The position numbers and the translations under genes were made by a program. DNA of 64,000 bases. Source: Luteitalea sp. GTDB lineage: Bacteria; Acidobacteriota; Vicinamibacteria; Vicinamibacterales; Vicinamibacteraceae. Of this stretch, positions 9,183 through 16,932 are shown piece after piece. Location: positions 58,185 through 122,184 of the forward strand of contig WHTT01000004.1 of the NCBI GenBank assembly GCA_009377605.1, given 5' to 3'. The notes under the pieces are model-generated. The model did not search any database, was not told the origin of the DNA, and was given only the letters and a program-made list of their open reading frames with translations. Positions within the stretch are counted from its first letter, which is position 1. Each line of letters opens with the position of its first letter.

Positions 9183-9407
9183 ATGCATAGGCTTACGCTC
9201 ACAGCCCTCGCGCTGGGTGTCGGGGCAGTCGCACCGCTGATGGCACAGCAGCCGCCGATCGCCTTGATTGGTGTTCATGTCGTCGGCATGGAGGACGAGA
9301 ATGTCGCCAACAGCCAGACGATCCTCGTTCGAGATGGCCGTATCGCGGAGATCGGGCCAGCCGCGAGCGTGAAGATCCCCGAAGGGGCGAGGGGGGTGGC
9401 GCGGTGA
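9183..9407 (+). pseudogene. Truncated secreted amidohydrolase (N-terminal fragment)
   Basis: The first 70 or so residues look like a normal secreted amidohydrolase of the imidazolonepropionase type: a signal peptide ending AQQ, then ALIGVHVVGMEDENV and TILVRDGRIAEIGPAASVKIP, the start of the N-terminal beta-sandwich. A family member should continue for some 350 residues with HxH metal motifs. Instead the frame stops at 9407 just after entering GTGACCGGGGTGAC-type repeats. The rest of the enzyme is absent; the next gene encodes an unrelated lipoprotein. It is best read as a deletion remnant ending in a repeat. Confidence 0.75.
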
Positions 9408-9459
9408 CCGGGGTGACACACCGACCGCGTGCCAGGGTGGCAAGGTGCTTGGGTAAGTC

Positions 9460-10377
9460 GTGACACCGCGGCGTCATCATCTGATCAAAGGGGCTAGGCA
9501 ATGTAACGCTCTATCGATCTGCCTCCTCACCTGTCTCTTGCTCATAATCGCGGGCTGCGACGATAACGATGGTCCGACCGCGCCGACTCCGCCCACCGAA
9601 CCCAATACAGCAGTTTATTCCGCCTTGGGCGCCAGCGACGCCATTGGCGCCGGCAGCAGCGGCGTGTGCGCGCCTTTCGCCAACTGCCCCAACGGTATGG
9701 GTTACGTCCAGCTCATCGAGCGACACTTGCGTGCAACTCAGGAGGAAGTCACGCTGGTCAACCTTGGCCTTCCCGGTGCGGTCCTCAGCCCGGAGATCGA
9801 GCGGCTCGGCGACGACCTCGGTCGCCAGATCTTCGGGAACTTCCTCGAGCGAGAGGCACCATTCATACTTCCGGGGAGCACGCTGGTCACCATCTTCGCC
9901 GGTGCCAACGATACGAACACGATTGCAGCGGCCATCGAGGCGGGCCGGTCAGACGGCGAGCTTCACCCCTACATCGATCGCTGGGTCGATGTCTTTGCAC
10001 GCGATGCCGTTGCGGTGTTGGAACGCATTCGCGACCGTGCTCCGACGGCGCGCATCGTCATTGCCAATCTTCCGAACCTCGCGGCCCTCCCCTACGTGGC
10101 CAGCCGGCCAACCGAGGATCGTCAGATCATGCAGGAGATCTCGGTCAGGCTCACCACGCGCGCCATCAACCCGTTGTCCGGTCGTGGCGTGCTGGTCGTG
10201 GATTCGATGTGCGACGCCAGGTCCTACGACCCAGGGCTGTACTCGTCCGACGGCTTCCACCCGAATGACGCGGGCTACGCGTATTTCGCCGAGATCTACC
10301 TCGCAGCGATCACGAGTGGGACCACCGCAACACCTCCGGCAAGCTGCAGCTATATGCAGCTCGTCCCGCGGTTGTGA
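9460..10377 (+). CDS. SGNH/GDSL-family lipoprotein hydrolase
   Basis: A 305-residue secreted esterase or lipase-like protein. A lipoprotein signal (LLTCLLLIIAGC, lipid-attachment Cys near residue 33) is followed by a Thr/Pro linker and the SGNH fold: catalytic Ser block ALGASDAIGAG, GYVQLI, the Asn block FAGANDTN, and the C-terminal Asp/His block SDGFHPNDAGY. The physiological ester is unknown. The GTG at 9460 is the most upstream start and is uncertain, because it overlaps repeat-like DNA after the truncated amidohydrolase; no good alternative ATG precedes the signal. Confidence 0.88.
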   Translation: MTPRRHHLIKGARQCNALSICLLTCLLLIIAGCDDNDGPTAPTPPTEPNTAVYSALGASDAIGAGSSGVCAPFANCPNGMGYVQLIERHLRATQEEVTLVNLGLPGAVLSPEIERLGDDLGRQIFGNFLEREAPFILPGSTLVTIFAGANDTNTIAAAIEAGRSDGELHPYIDRWVDVFARDAVAVLERIRDRAPTARIVIANLPNLAALPYVASRPTEDRQIMQEISVRLTTRAINPLSGRGVLVVDSMCDARSYDPGLYSSDGFHPNDAGYAYFAEIYLAAITSGTTATPPASCSYMQLVPRL

Positions 10378-10396
10378 TCGCTCCGAAGGCCCACTC

Positions 10397-10546
10397 AACC
10401 ACGAAGGACACGAAGAATTTCACCACGAAGGACACGAAGAGCACGAAGACAGGAAGATCACGAAGAAAACCAATTGATTTCTCTTCGTGTCCTTCTTTCT
10501 TCGTGTCCTTCGTGTCCTTCGTGGTGAGATCCTCGTGTCCTTCCTG
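10397..10546. repeat. CACGAAGGA nonamer repeats forming a large hairpin
   Basis: The left arm (10397-10465) has repeated CACGAAGGACACGAAGA. The right arm (10481-10546) has the complement, repeated TTCGTGTCC. The loop is AAAACCAATTGATTT. The element lies exactly between two convergent genes, which fits a bidirectional transcription end, but it is longer than an ordinary terminator. Confidence 0.8.
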
Positions 10547-10557
10547 TTAGCCGAGGC

Positions 10558-13290
10558 TTAATACGCCGGGCCGAGGAGGATGGCGTTGATGAACAGCAGC
10601 TCGGTGGCCTCGGCAAATGCACGAAAGTTCGGTTCTTCGGCAAAGCCCACCACATGGCCTTCACCGAGGGGTTGGTGCATGAGATAAGCCTTGTTGGCGA
10701 GGAGTGTCTGCGATTCTGGCCACATCAACCCACTCACGACGAGTTGATCGCGCTTGGCATACAGCCCGACGTTTCGTCCCTTGTCCAACTTCAGCGGCGT
10801 AAACACCCGGCGGCCGGAGACCATCGCCTGGATCTCGCCATCCGTGCCCGCGCTGAGCCAGTGCTCCTGGTCGAGCAAGACGCGCGTGAGCGTGCCTGGT
10901 ATCTCGAAGGGTTGTTCGCGTTCGGGCTCGATTGCTTCGTCGAGATTGATCGGCTGGCTCGGCGCCTTCCGTTGCTCGTCCTGCTTGGCGGCACCGGCGT
11001 TCTCGTCTTCGACTGGTTCCGTCGCGGGCCGTCCATCCCTGAGCTCCGGCGTGGTGGCCAGCAGACCGACGGCCTTCCGCGTCGCCCAGCGCGAGGCGTC
11101 GCCGAGCGTCACCAGCGTGCCGCCTGCAGAGACCCAGTATTTGACCTTCTTCAGCGTCTCGTCGGTGATGGCGGTGCGGTAGTCGCCGGATGGCAGAATC
11201 AGCACGTCATAACGCGACAGCTCGACGCGATCAAGGGATGACACGCGAACGGCAGTGGCCGCCTGGCCAAAGCGCTGCTCGAGCACGTAGCGTGCCGCAC
11301 CGGCTGACAGGCTCTGCGTGGGCCTGTCCCACGCGAGGAGAACGCGTGGACGCTTCAGCGCGACCACCTCGTTGCTGCCGAGTGAGGCGCCGTCTTCGAC
11401 GTACGCGCTGTCGGCTGGGACCGCTTCCGCATCGTGGCGAGCCACGATTGCGGCAAGTCGTGTCGGGAGATCGTCAGGGTTCTCGGCGCGACGGACGATC
11501 GCGGCACCAATTGGGTAACGGCGGTCGCCGAGCGTAAACGGCCGGCCCGTGAAGCGCACGCGGAGGCCCTCTCGGAGCGCTTCGATCACGGCTCCGGCCG
11601 TGCTCGATCCCCAAGGCAGCAAATATCCGACACGGGCCGCAGGGAGCGCGCGCGCACCGCTCGTCCCGTTGGAAGGCTGGCCCGGAACGGCGCCTTCGGT
11701 CGATGGCGCCGCGTGCGCCTGAGGCCCGTCGTCGGCCCTTCCCTCGACCGCCCGGGTCTCCACGGAAATGGGCCGCCTCGACTCGATCAGCTCGACGTCG
11801 AATAGTGCCGGCAGGCTCCACGCCGTGACGTCGTAGATCTGATCCGGAAGACGCTTCTTGCGGCGGCGATCTTGCTCCTCGACGAAGTCTTCGGGCTGTG
11901 CGACCTCGAGCTCGAGGAGATTTCGCAGGAGCCGGGCCGCGGGCTGCGCGGCGGGCACGACGAAGGCGCCGGCCGGTAGCTCGCGCGTGCCGAGGGTCAC
12001 TGGCGCCAGTGTCTCACCGACGTCGAAGCCCTGCTCGACCAGGAGGCGGGCAAGTCGTCGCGCCCGTGATGGATCGCCGCCGGGCGCAAGGACGTACGCC
12101 CGGACCGGCCCGCCCTCACCTTCGGCCACGGCGGTGCGTCGGTAGGAGGCAAAGTCGCGCAGCAGCGCCGCGCGGTTGCGCGCGGCGGTGGCGGCCGTCG
12201 TGATGGCGGCGGTGAAATGGTGCAACACGCCGTCGCGATAGGTGAGCAGCGCCTCGTCCGTCCGCCGGAGCACGAGCCCACGGGCTGAGGCCTGCTCGTA
12301 AGTCATGCCCACGGCGCCGTGGAAGATTGGCCACGACTCGCCGTACCCCGGATAGAAAGAATCGTACTGCTCACGAATGAAGTAACTGAAGCCGCGCTCG
12401 TCGAATCGCGCGGCGTTGGCCTTGCCAAACGTCTCGAACCACGTCACCTGCTCCTTCGAGATGTGTGGATTGAGTGGATTCGCAGGCGGTGCGAAGTAGT
12501 AGGTCGAGTTGCCGCCCATCTCGTGCAGATCGACGACGACCTGTGGAAACCAGGTGAGAAAGAACCGCGTGCGGCCGCGGGTCTCCGGTTGGGACTGGCC
12601 GAACCAGTCCCGATTCATGTCGAAGAGGTAATGGTTGGTGCGGCCCCCGGGCCACGGCTGATCGTGCTCGGCCGCGAGCGGCTCCGGATCCGGCTCCCGG
12701 GCGCGGCCCGCCATGGTCGTCGCCAGGAATCGAGCGCGGCCGTCAGGGTTCTGCATGGGATCGATGAAGACAATCGCTTCGCGACGGATCAGATCGACGT
12801 CTGGATCGTCTTGTGCGGCCAGCAGGTGATACGCCTCGAGCAACGCGGCATCGCCAGACGAGATCTCGTCACCGTGCACGCCGTGCATGAGCCACACGAG
12901 CACGGGCAGGGTGCGAATGAGCTGCGCCTCCGCTCCCGGCGTCGCGCGACGCGGGTTTGCGAGCTGCTGCACGCGCTCTTTGACCGTCTCGAACTGCTGC
13001 ATCCGTTCTGGCGACCCGACCGCGAGCACGTAGAGTGGCCGGCCTTCCCACGAGCGCGCATACTCGATCAGGCGCGTGCGCTCGGGTGCTGCCTCCTGCA
13101 GCGCTTGCAGGTACGCCACGATCTCATCTGGCGCCGTGATTTCCGCGCCAGGCTCGTGGCCAACGACCTGCTCGAGCGTTGGGATCTTTTCATCGTAGCG
13201 AACGCCTGGAGCAAATGGCGGCGCCTGTGTGGAGGGTTGCCCTTGAGCAGCAAGGGCCAATGTGCCGGCAAGAATGAACGACTGCATCAT
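10558..13290 (-). CDS. Large secreted M14 zinc carboxypeptidase-like protein
   Basis: A 910-residue protein with a signal peptide (residues 1-17, ending ALAAQGQ). The M14 catalytic domain has the zinc pair in MHGVHGDEISSGDAALL, PMQNPDGRARF, a DMNRDWFGQSQPET loop and DLHEMGGNSTYYF. After about residue 380 the protein continues as a long C-terminal part with a glutamine-amidotransferase-like segment (VLILPSGDY, VSAGGTLVTLGDASRW). Such 850-950-residue M14 proteins are common in Acidobacteriota and Bacteroidota; the substrate is unknown. Two adjacent ATGs (13290, 13287) start the signal sequence; the longer frame to 13401 lacks one. It converges with the SGNH gene. Confidence 0.88.
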   Translation of the reverse strand: MMQSFILAGTLALAAQGQPSTQAPPFAPGVRYDEKIPTLEQVVGHEPGAEITAPDEIVAYLQALQEAAPERTRLIEYARSWEGRPLYVLAVGSPERMQQFETVKERVQQLANPRRATPGAEAQLIRTLPVLVWLMHGVHGDEISSGDAALLEAYHLLAAQDDPDVDLIRREAIVFIDPMQNPDGRARFLATTMAGRAREPDPEPLAAEHDQPWPGGRTNHYLFDMNRDWFGQSQPETRGRTRFFLTWFPQVVVDLHEMGGNSTYYFAPPANPLNPHISKEQVTWFETFGKANAARFDERGFSYFIREQYDSFYPGYGESWPIFHGAVGMTYEQASARGLVLRRTDEALLTYRDGVLHHFTAAITTAATAARNRAALLRDFASYRRTAVAEGEGGPVRAYVLAPGGDPSRARRLARLLVEQGFDVGETLAPVTLGTRELPAGAFVVPAAQPAARLLRNLLELEVAQPEDFVEEQDRRRKKRLPDQIYDVTAWSLPALFDVELIESRRPISVETRAVEGRADDGPQAHAAPSTEGAVPGQPSNGTSGARALPAARVGYLLPWGSSTAGAVIEALREGLRVRFTGRPFTLGDRRYPIGAAIVRRAENPDDLPTRLAAIVARHDAEAVPADSAYVEDGASLGSNEVVALKRPRVLLAWDRPTQSLSAGAARYVLEQRFGQAATAVRVSSLDRVELSRYDVLILPSGDYRTAITDETLKKVKYWVSAGGTLVTLGDASRWATRKAVGLLATTPELRDGRPATEPVEDENAGAAKQDEQRKAPSQPINLDEAIEPEREQPFEIPGTLTRVLLDQEHWLSAGTDGEIQAMVSGRRVFTPLKLDKGRNVGLYAKRDQLVVSGLMWPESQTLLANKAYLMHQPLGEGHVVGFAEEPNFRAFAEATELLFINAILLGPAY

Positions 13291-13663
13291 GAGCAAGGGG
13301 GCCGCTGTCCGACGAAAAGTGGCCCCTCTATTCTGCAATGAAATCGACCGAGACCCGTCATCAGGACGTCGCCGCACCGCGCTACCCTTGATCGTGGGCA
13401 AAGCGGCCGAATCACCCGGTTCGACCGTTCTTGGAAGGCGACGATTTCGTTGCTCGCCATCAGCAAAACGACGTGCTGGTCAGAACAAATGACCGGAGGG
13501 CTTCGCGTCGGTATGCGTGTTGGACTGGTTTCCTGCACGATATCGCCTAGTCGCTGGAAAGCGACGCGATGGCATCCATATTGCTCAGTACGAAGGCGAG
13601 GTGGGTTCGTCATCTTATACGTTCATCAACCCACTGGCATCGCACTCATAAGCAACACGCATC
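13291..13663. other. Intergenic interval, nothing recognised
   Basis: About 370 bases between the divergent M14 and HAD genes. It must hold promoters for both, but no strong -35/-10 pair, dyad operator or RNA fold stood out. Short open frames across it lack protein-like composition. Confidence 0.5.
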
Positions 13664-14473
13664 ATGAAGCACTATTTATTGATCAGTGATTTCGATCAAA
13701 CCCTCAGCCACAACGATTCTGGCCTCGTCCTCAGTCAATTGCTCGGTGTGCCTGATTTCGAGGCACGCGTTCGCGGACTGGCCCAGATCAACTTCGTGCA
13801 GCAAGGCGCCGAGCTCGCGTATCTCATGCTCCACGATCCCGAATTTCGTCGGGTGCGGCGGGAGCACCTGATCGAGACCGGTAAGCGCATCCGCTTGAAG
13901 CGCAACATCGACTTCCTGGCGCGCTTCGTGGAGAGCATCGAGGGTCACCAGTTTCACTTCTTCGTGATCTCTGCTGCACCGGAAGAGGTGATCAAGTCGG
14001 CGCTGGAGGGCCTCGTGCCGCCGGACCGCATCTTCGGCGCACGCTTCAACTACCACGCGGGAACCGGGGAGATCGAGTCCATTGCGCGCATACCGGCCGG
14101 CTACGGCAAGGTGGCCGTCCTGATGGACCTGCAGTCGCGTCTCCGCATCGCGTCCGACCGCGTCGTGTACGTGGGCGATGGCAGCTCCGACATCCACGTC
14201 ATGCTACACGTGAACCGTCGCGATGGCTTCACCATCGCGGTCTCGGAGAACAAGTACATCACGCCCATCGCGAAGCGCACGATCATGAGCGATGACGCGC
14301 TGAGCGCCCTCGTGCCGATTCTCGAAGACATCCTGCTGTGGGACACGGCCCGCGTTCGGGTGCACTTCGAGACACACGGCTTCCTCATCCAGGAATGGGA
14401 CAAGGTGCGAACCGACTGGCTGACGATTCGAGACAGCGGCCCGGACGTTGCGTCGGAGAGCGCCCATGTCTGA
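13664..14473 (+). CDS. HAD-superfamily phosphatase (phosphoserine phosphatase-like)
   Basis: A 269-residue cytoplasmic HAD hydrolase. Motif I is SDFDQTLS (nucleophile Asp near residue 9), motif II the VISAAP segment near residue 104, and the acidic motif is [13 protein letters not shown] near residue 170, with a helical cap between residues 20 and 90. This pattern is shared with phosphoserine and related small-molecule phosphatases, but no substrate can be assigned. The ATG at 13664 gives an immediate beta-strand and motif I. The stop codon overlaps the start of a SemiSWEET-like gene by 8 bases, so the two are probably translated together. Confidence 0.85.
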   Translation: MKHYLLISDFDQTLSHNDSGLVLSQLLGVPDFEARVRGLAQINFVQQGAELAYLMLHDPEFRRVRREHLIETGKRIRLKRNIDFLARFVESIEGHQFHFFVISAAPEEVIKSALEGLVPPDRIFGARFNYHAGTGEIESIARIPAGYGKVAVLMDLQSRLRIASDRVVYVGDGSSDIHVMLHVNRRDGFTIAVSENKYITPIAKRTIMSDDALSALVPILEDILLWDTARVRVHFETHGFLIQEWDKVRTDWLTIRDSGPDVASESAHV

Positions 14474-14726
14474 GTGGATTGGATGGCTCGCCACGGGCGT
14501 CTTCGTTTTGTCGTATGCCTGCCGCACGCCGATGAGCATGCGTCTCGTTCAGGCGGGAGGCGCGGTGTTGTGGGTGGGCTACGGCCTGTTTCTCGACGCC
14601 GCACCCGTCGTCGTCGCCAACGTGCTCGTTGGTGGAGCGGCGCTCTTTTCATTGTTGAGTGGCCGCTACTGGGAGCGAGACAGAAGTGAGCCGCCGCAGC
14701 GCCCGGAGCACGAGCGCGCGGCGTAG
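14466..14726 (+). CDS. SemiSWEET-like three-helix membrane protein
   Basis: An 86-residue protein with three predicted membrane helices (about residues 4-20, 25-43, 47-66). The third-helix region [17 protein letters not shown] resembles the signature around helices 2-3 of bacterial SemiSWEET sugar transporters, which work as dimers; length also fits. The Pro-Gln hallmark is not clear, so a YgjV-like or other small membrane protein is possible. The start overlaps the end of the HAD phosphatase gene, which may act on a phosphorylated form of the transported compound (inference). A strong hairpin follows at 14752. Confidence 0.6.
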   Translation: MSEWIGWLATGVFVLSYACRTPMSMRLVQAGGAVLWVGYGLFLDAAPVVVANVLVGGAALFSLLSGRYWERDRSEPPQRPEHERAA

Positions 14727-14751
14727 TGAAGGACGGTCGCGCCGGTTTCGA

Positions 14752-14788
14752 GCGGGGGTGGCGCACGCTCAGCGTGCGCCACCCCCGC
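14752..14788. terminator. Perfect GC-rich hairpin between convergent genes
   Basis: A perfect inverted repeat with 17-base arms (GCGGGGGTGGCGCACGC) around a short loop lies at the convergence of the SemiSWEET-like and coiled-coil genes. It has no T-run. The stop and last codons (GGGGAR) of the coiled-coil gene are inside it. It probably ends transcription or protects mRNA from both directions. Confidence 0.65.
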
Positions 14789-15566
14789 CGAGCAGGAGGG
14801 CCACTAGCGCCGTCACGGCCGCGACTTGCCCTACCCAAAAGACAAACGCCCACTTGATCAGTCCCGTGTGCACGCGGCCGATCTCCTTCGTCAGTCCCGT
14901 ATGCACGCGGGCGATCTCCGCCGTCAGTCCGGTCTGCACGCGGGTGATGTCGTTCGTGAATCCTGTCTGCACGCGGGCGATCTCCGCCGTCAGCCCCGTT
15001 TGCACCCGCGTGATTTCGTTCGTGAGCCCTGTCTGCACGCGGGACATCTCGCTCGTAAGTGACCCGTACATCCGGGTCATTTCGGTACTGAGCTGTCTGT
15101 GCACGGTGGCAATTTCTGCGCCCAGGTCCTTGCGTGTCGTCACAATTTCAGCACTTAGCTCTTGACGTACCGTGGCGATTTCAGCGCCGAGATCCTTGCG
15201 TGCCGTGGTGATTTCTGAACCGAGATCCTTGCGTGTCGTCACAATTTCAGCACTTAGCTCTTGACGTGCCGTGGCGATTTCGGATCCGAGATCCTTGCGT
15301 ACCGCGACAATTTCCGCGCTCAGCTCCTTGCGTGCCGTCGCGAAGCCCTGCGCCATCTCGGTTCGGAGCGCTGCCCCTTCACGTCCGATCTCGAGACGCA
15401 CGCTTGTTATTTCTTCCACCAATCGCCGCTCGAATCGATCCGCAGCAATTGTGATCACGTCGTCAGTCCACTCCCGGCGCGTCGTATCGAGAAGCGCGAG
15501 CAGTCCACTTGTCGCTTCCGGGCCCAGATGAGCCCTGAGCGCCTTTGGTACCGTCTCCGGATCCAC
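14769..15566 (-). CDS. Hendecad-repeat coiled-coil protein with C-terminal membrane helix
   Basis: A 265-residue protein: an N-terminal helical region (residues 1-75), then 14 consecutive 11-residue repeats such as KDLGAEIATVR, QELSAEIVTTR and TGLTAEIARVQ (about residues 80-233), then a membrane helix near the C-terminus (FVFWVGQVAAVTALVALLL). Hendecad periodicity predicts a straight, long coiled coil anchored to the membrane, probably oligomeric. The GTG start at 15566 is chosen because TAGGAG lies 8 bases before it; an in-frame TTG lies at 15617. The gene overlaps the upstream glycosyltransferase gene by about 100 bases. Function is unknown; DUF1640-like proteins have similar layout. Confidence 0.75.
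   Translation of the reverse strand: MDPETVPKALRAHLGPEATSGLLALLDTTRREWTDDVITIAADRFERRLVEEITSVRLEIGREGAALRTEMAQGFATARKELSAEIVAVRKDLGSEIATARQELSAEIVTTRKDLGSEITTARKDLGAEIATVRQELSAEIVTTRKDLGAEIATVHRQLSTEMTRMYGSLTSEMSRVQTGLTNEITRVQTGLTAEIARVQTGFTNDITRVQTGLTAEIARVHTGLTKEIGRVHTGLIKWAFVFWVGQVAAVTALVALLLGGGGAR
14868..15329 (-). repeat. 33-bp coding repeats (14 units) for 11-residue hendecads
   Basis: Fourteen tandem 33-bp units encode the hendecads of the coiled-coil protein. Two subfamilies are visible: KDLG/QELS-type units (about 15100-15329) and TGLT-type units (about 14868-15065). Neighbouring units are near-identical at DNA level, implying fairly recent duplication in frame. Confidence 0.85.
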
Positions 15567-16932
15567 GTGGTTGGCTCCTACGAGACGACGATGCCATCGT
15601 CGCGCGGAAGGAGTCAAGCCAAACGTGGGTCAACGGAGCAGCTCTGTCGCCTTCGGCGCGAAGTCGTTCGAGATCTTTCCATTCATCGACGTCATACCAT
15701 GGCTCGAGCAGATGCGCGTCGACACCGTGCTGTCGTGCGAGCGAGAGCGTTTGGCCCAGGACGTGAGATGTCCCCCAGTCGATGCTCGAGAACAGCTCCG
15801 GATGGGGCACTCTGAGCCCAACGAGGTAGTACCCTCCGTCAGCCGCTGGTCCGAGCACAACGCGATCCCTCCGCTGTTCCAATGCCTTGGCCGCCGCAGC
15901 GAGGAAACGGACCGGCAGATTCGGTAAATCGGAGCCAACGAGGATCACGCTCCTCGCACCGAGACGAAAGAGATCCTCGAACGCGCCACTCAGGCGCCGG
16001 CCCAGATCGCCGCCACGCTGTGCGAGCACCTGGATCTCGGGACCAACGAGGTCGCGCAGTTGTGGGCAGGCCTCGGGCGGCACGCACAGCACGTATCGGT
16101 CAGCGGCCTCCATCGAGCGAATGATCTCCAGTGTGTCGCGGAAGAGCGCCGTCCGGAGAGCCAACTGATCCGCGGGTGCCAGATCTCGCGTCAGTCGTGT
16201 CTTGCCGCCGACCCATGGTGCACGTGCCATCATGCCAACGACAAGCGGCCGCCGGCGGAAATAGATGCGCGCCAGCACGCCCGGCGACACACCGCAGAAA
16301 TAGAGCCCAGCCAACCACATGTTCTCCGCGCTTCTGCCGAGCCACCCGTCACGTTCCCACGCGCGTGCTGACGTGCGCACCGGTAGCTCATGGTGCAGGA
16401 GCTTGCCTACGCGCCTGAGTCGGCGGACCAAATCGACATCCTCCATCAGCGGCAAATCGCAGTAGCCGCCGAGCGCGTCGAAGACATCGCGTCTTACGAA
16501 GAGCGCTTGATCGCCGTACGGTAGGCCAAGGAGGCGAACACGCGCTCGCACTCCTGCTTCAATCAGCCGCGCGCGCCAATCGTTGCTGTCGAGCGCGAGA
16601 CGATAGGATCCGCCGACGACGCCTGGCTGCCCGTCGGCGTCACGAATGGCGGCGTACCAACGGTTCGACAGGCGGGAGTCGGCATGAAGAAACAGCAGCC
16701 AGCCGCCATGAGCGACGGCGGCGCCGGCGTTCATCTGCGACGCGCGCCCACGCGGCGCGAAGACCACGCGAACCTCGGGATACTCGTCCTGCAGCCACTG
16801 GTACGTAGCTGTCTCATCAGCCGGCGCGGCTACGATGATCTCGGTGTCCTTCGGGCTATCGAGATCAGCGAGCACACCGTGGAGGTGCTGGCGGTCGTCG
16901 CGCCACGCTGGAATGACAATGGAAGTTGTCAA
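15463..16932 (-). CDS. Two-domain glycosyltransferase (GT2-like fused to DUF2064-type GT-A)
   Basis: A 489-residue fusion. Residues 1-225 are a family-2-like glycosyltransferase (TSIVIPAWRDD, LLFLHADSRL with the metal-binding Asp, GGSYRLAL, YGDQALFVRRDVFDALGGY, LMEDVDLVRRL). Residues about 232-440 are a second GT-A-like domain of the DUF2064 type (GGKTRLTRDL, VILVGSDLPNLP, LGPAADGGYYLVGL, SSIDWGTSHVLGQT). The two are often adjacent genes; here they are one. Acceptor and donor are unknown. The ATG overlaps the stop of the flavoprotein gene (ATGA). The Ser/Arg/Gly-rich C-terminal 45 residues overlap the coiled-coil gene. Confidence 0.85.
   Translation of the reverse strand: MTTSIVIPAWRDDRQHLHGVLADLDSPKDTEIIVAAPADETATYQWLQDEYPEVRVVFAPRGRASQMNAGAAVAHGGWLLFLHADSRLSNRWYAAIRDADGQPGVVGGSYRLALDSNDWRARLIEAGVRARVRLLGLPYGDQALFVRRDVFDALGGYCDLPLMEDVDLVRRLRRVGKLLHHELPVRTSARAWERDGWLGRSAENMWLAGLYFCGVSPGVLARIYFRRRPLVVGMMARAPWVGGKTRLTRDLAPADQLALRTALFRDTLEIIRSMEAADRYVLCVPPEACPQLRDLVGPEIQVLAQRGGDLGRRLSGAFEDLFRLGARSVILVGSDLPNLPVRFLAAAAKALEQRRDRVVLGPAADGGYYLVGLRVPHPELFSSIDWGTSHVLGQTLSLARQHGVDAHLLEPWYDVDEWKDLERLRAEGDRAAPLTHVWLDSFRATMASSSRRSQPRGSGDGTKGAQGSSGPGSDKWTARASRYDAPGVD

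Noticed and set aside
12319..13341. A 340-codon plus-strand open frame opposite the M14 gene
   Set aside because: Antisense to the zinc peptidase motifs and of low-quality composition.
14868..15329. Regular 33-bp repeats that could be mistaken for a CRISPR
   Set aside because: The whole length is repeat without spacers, in one reading frame, encoding 11-residue coiled-coil units.
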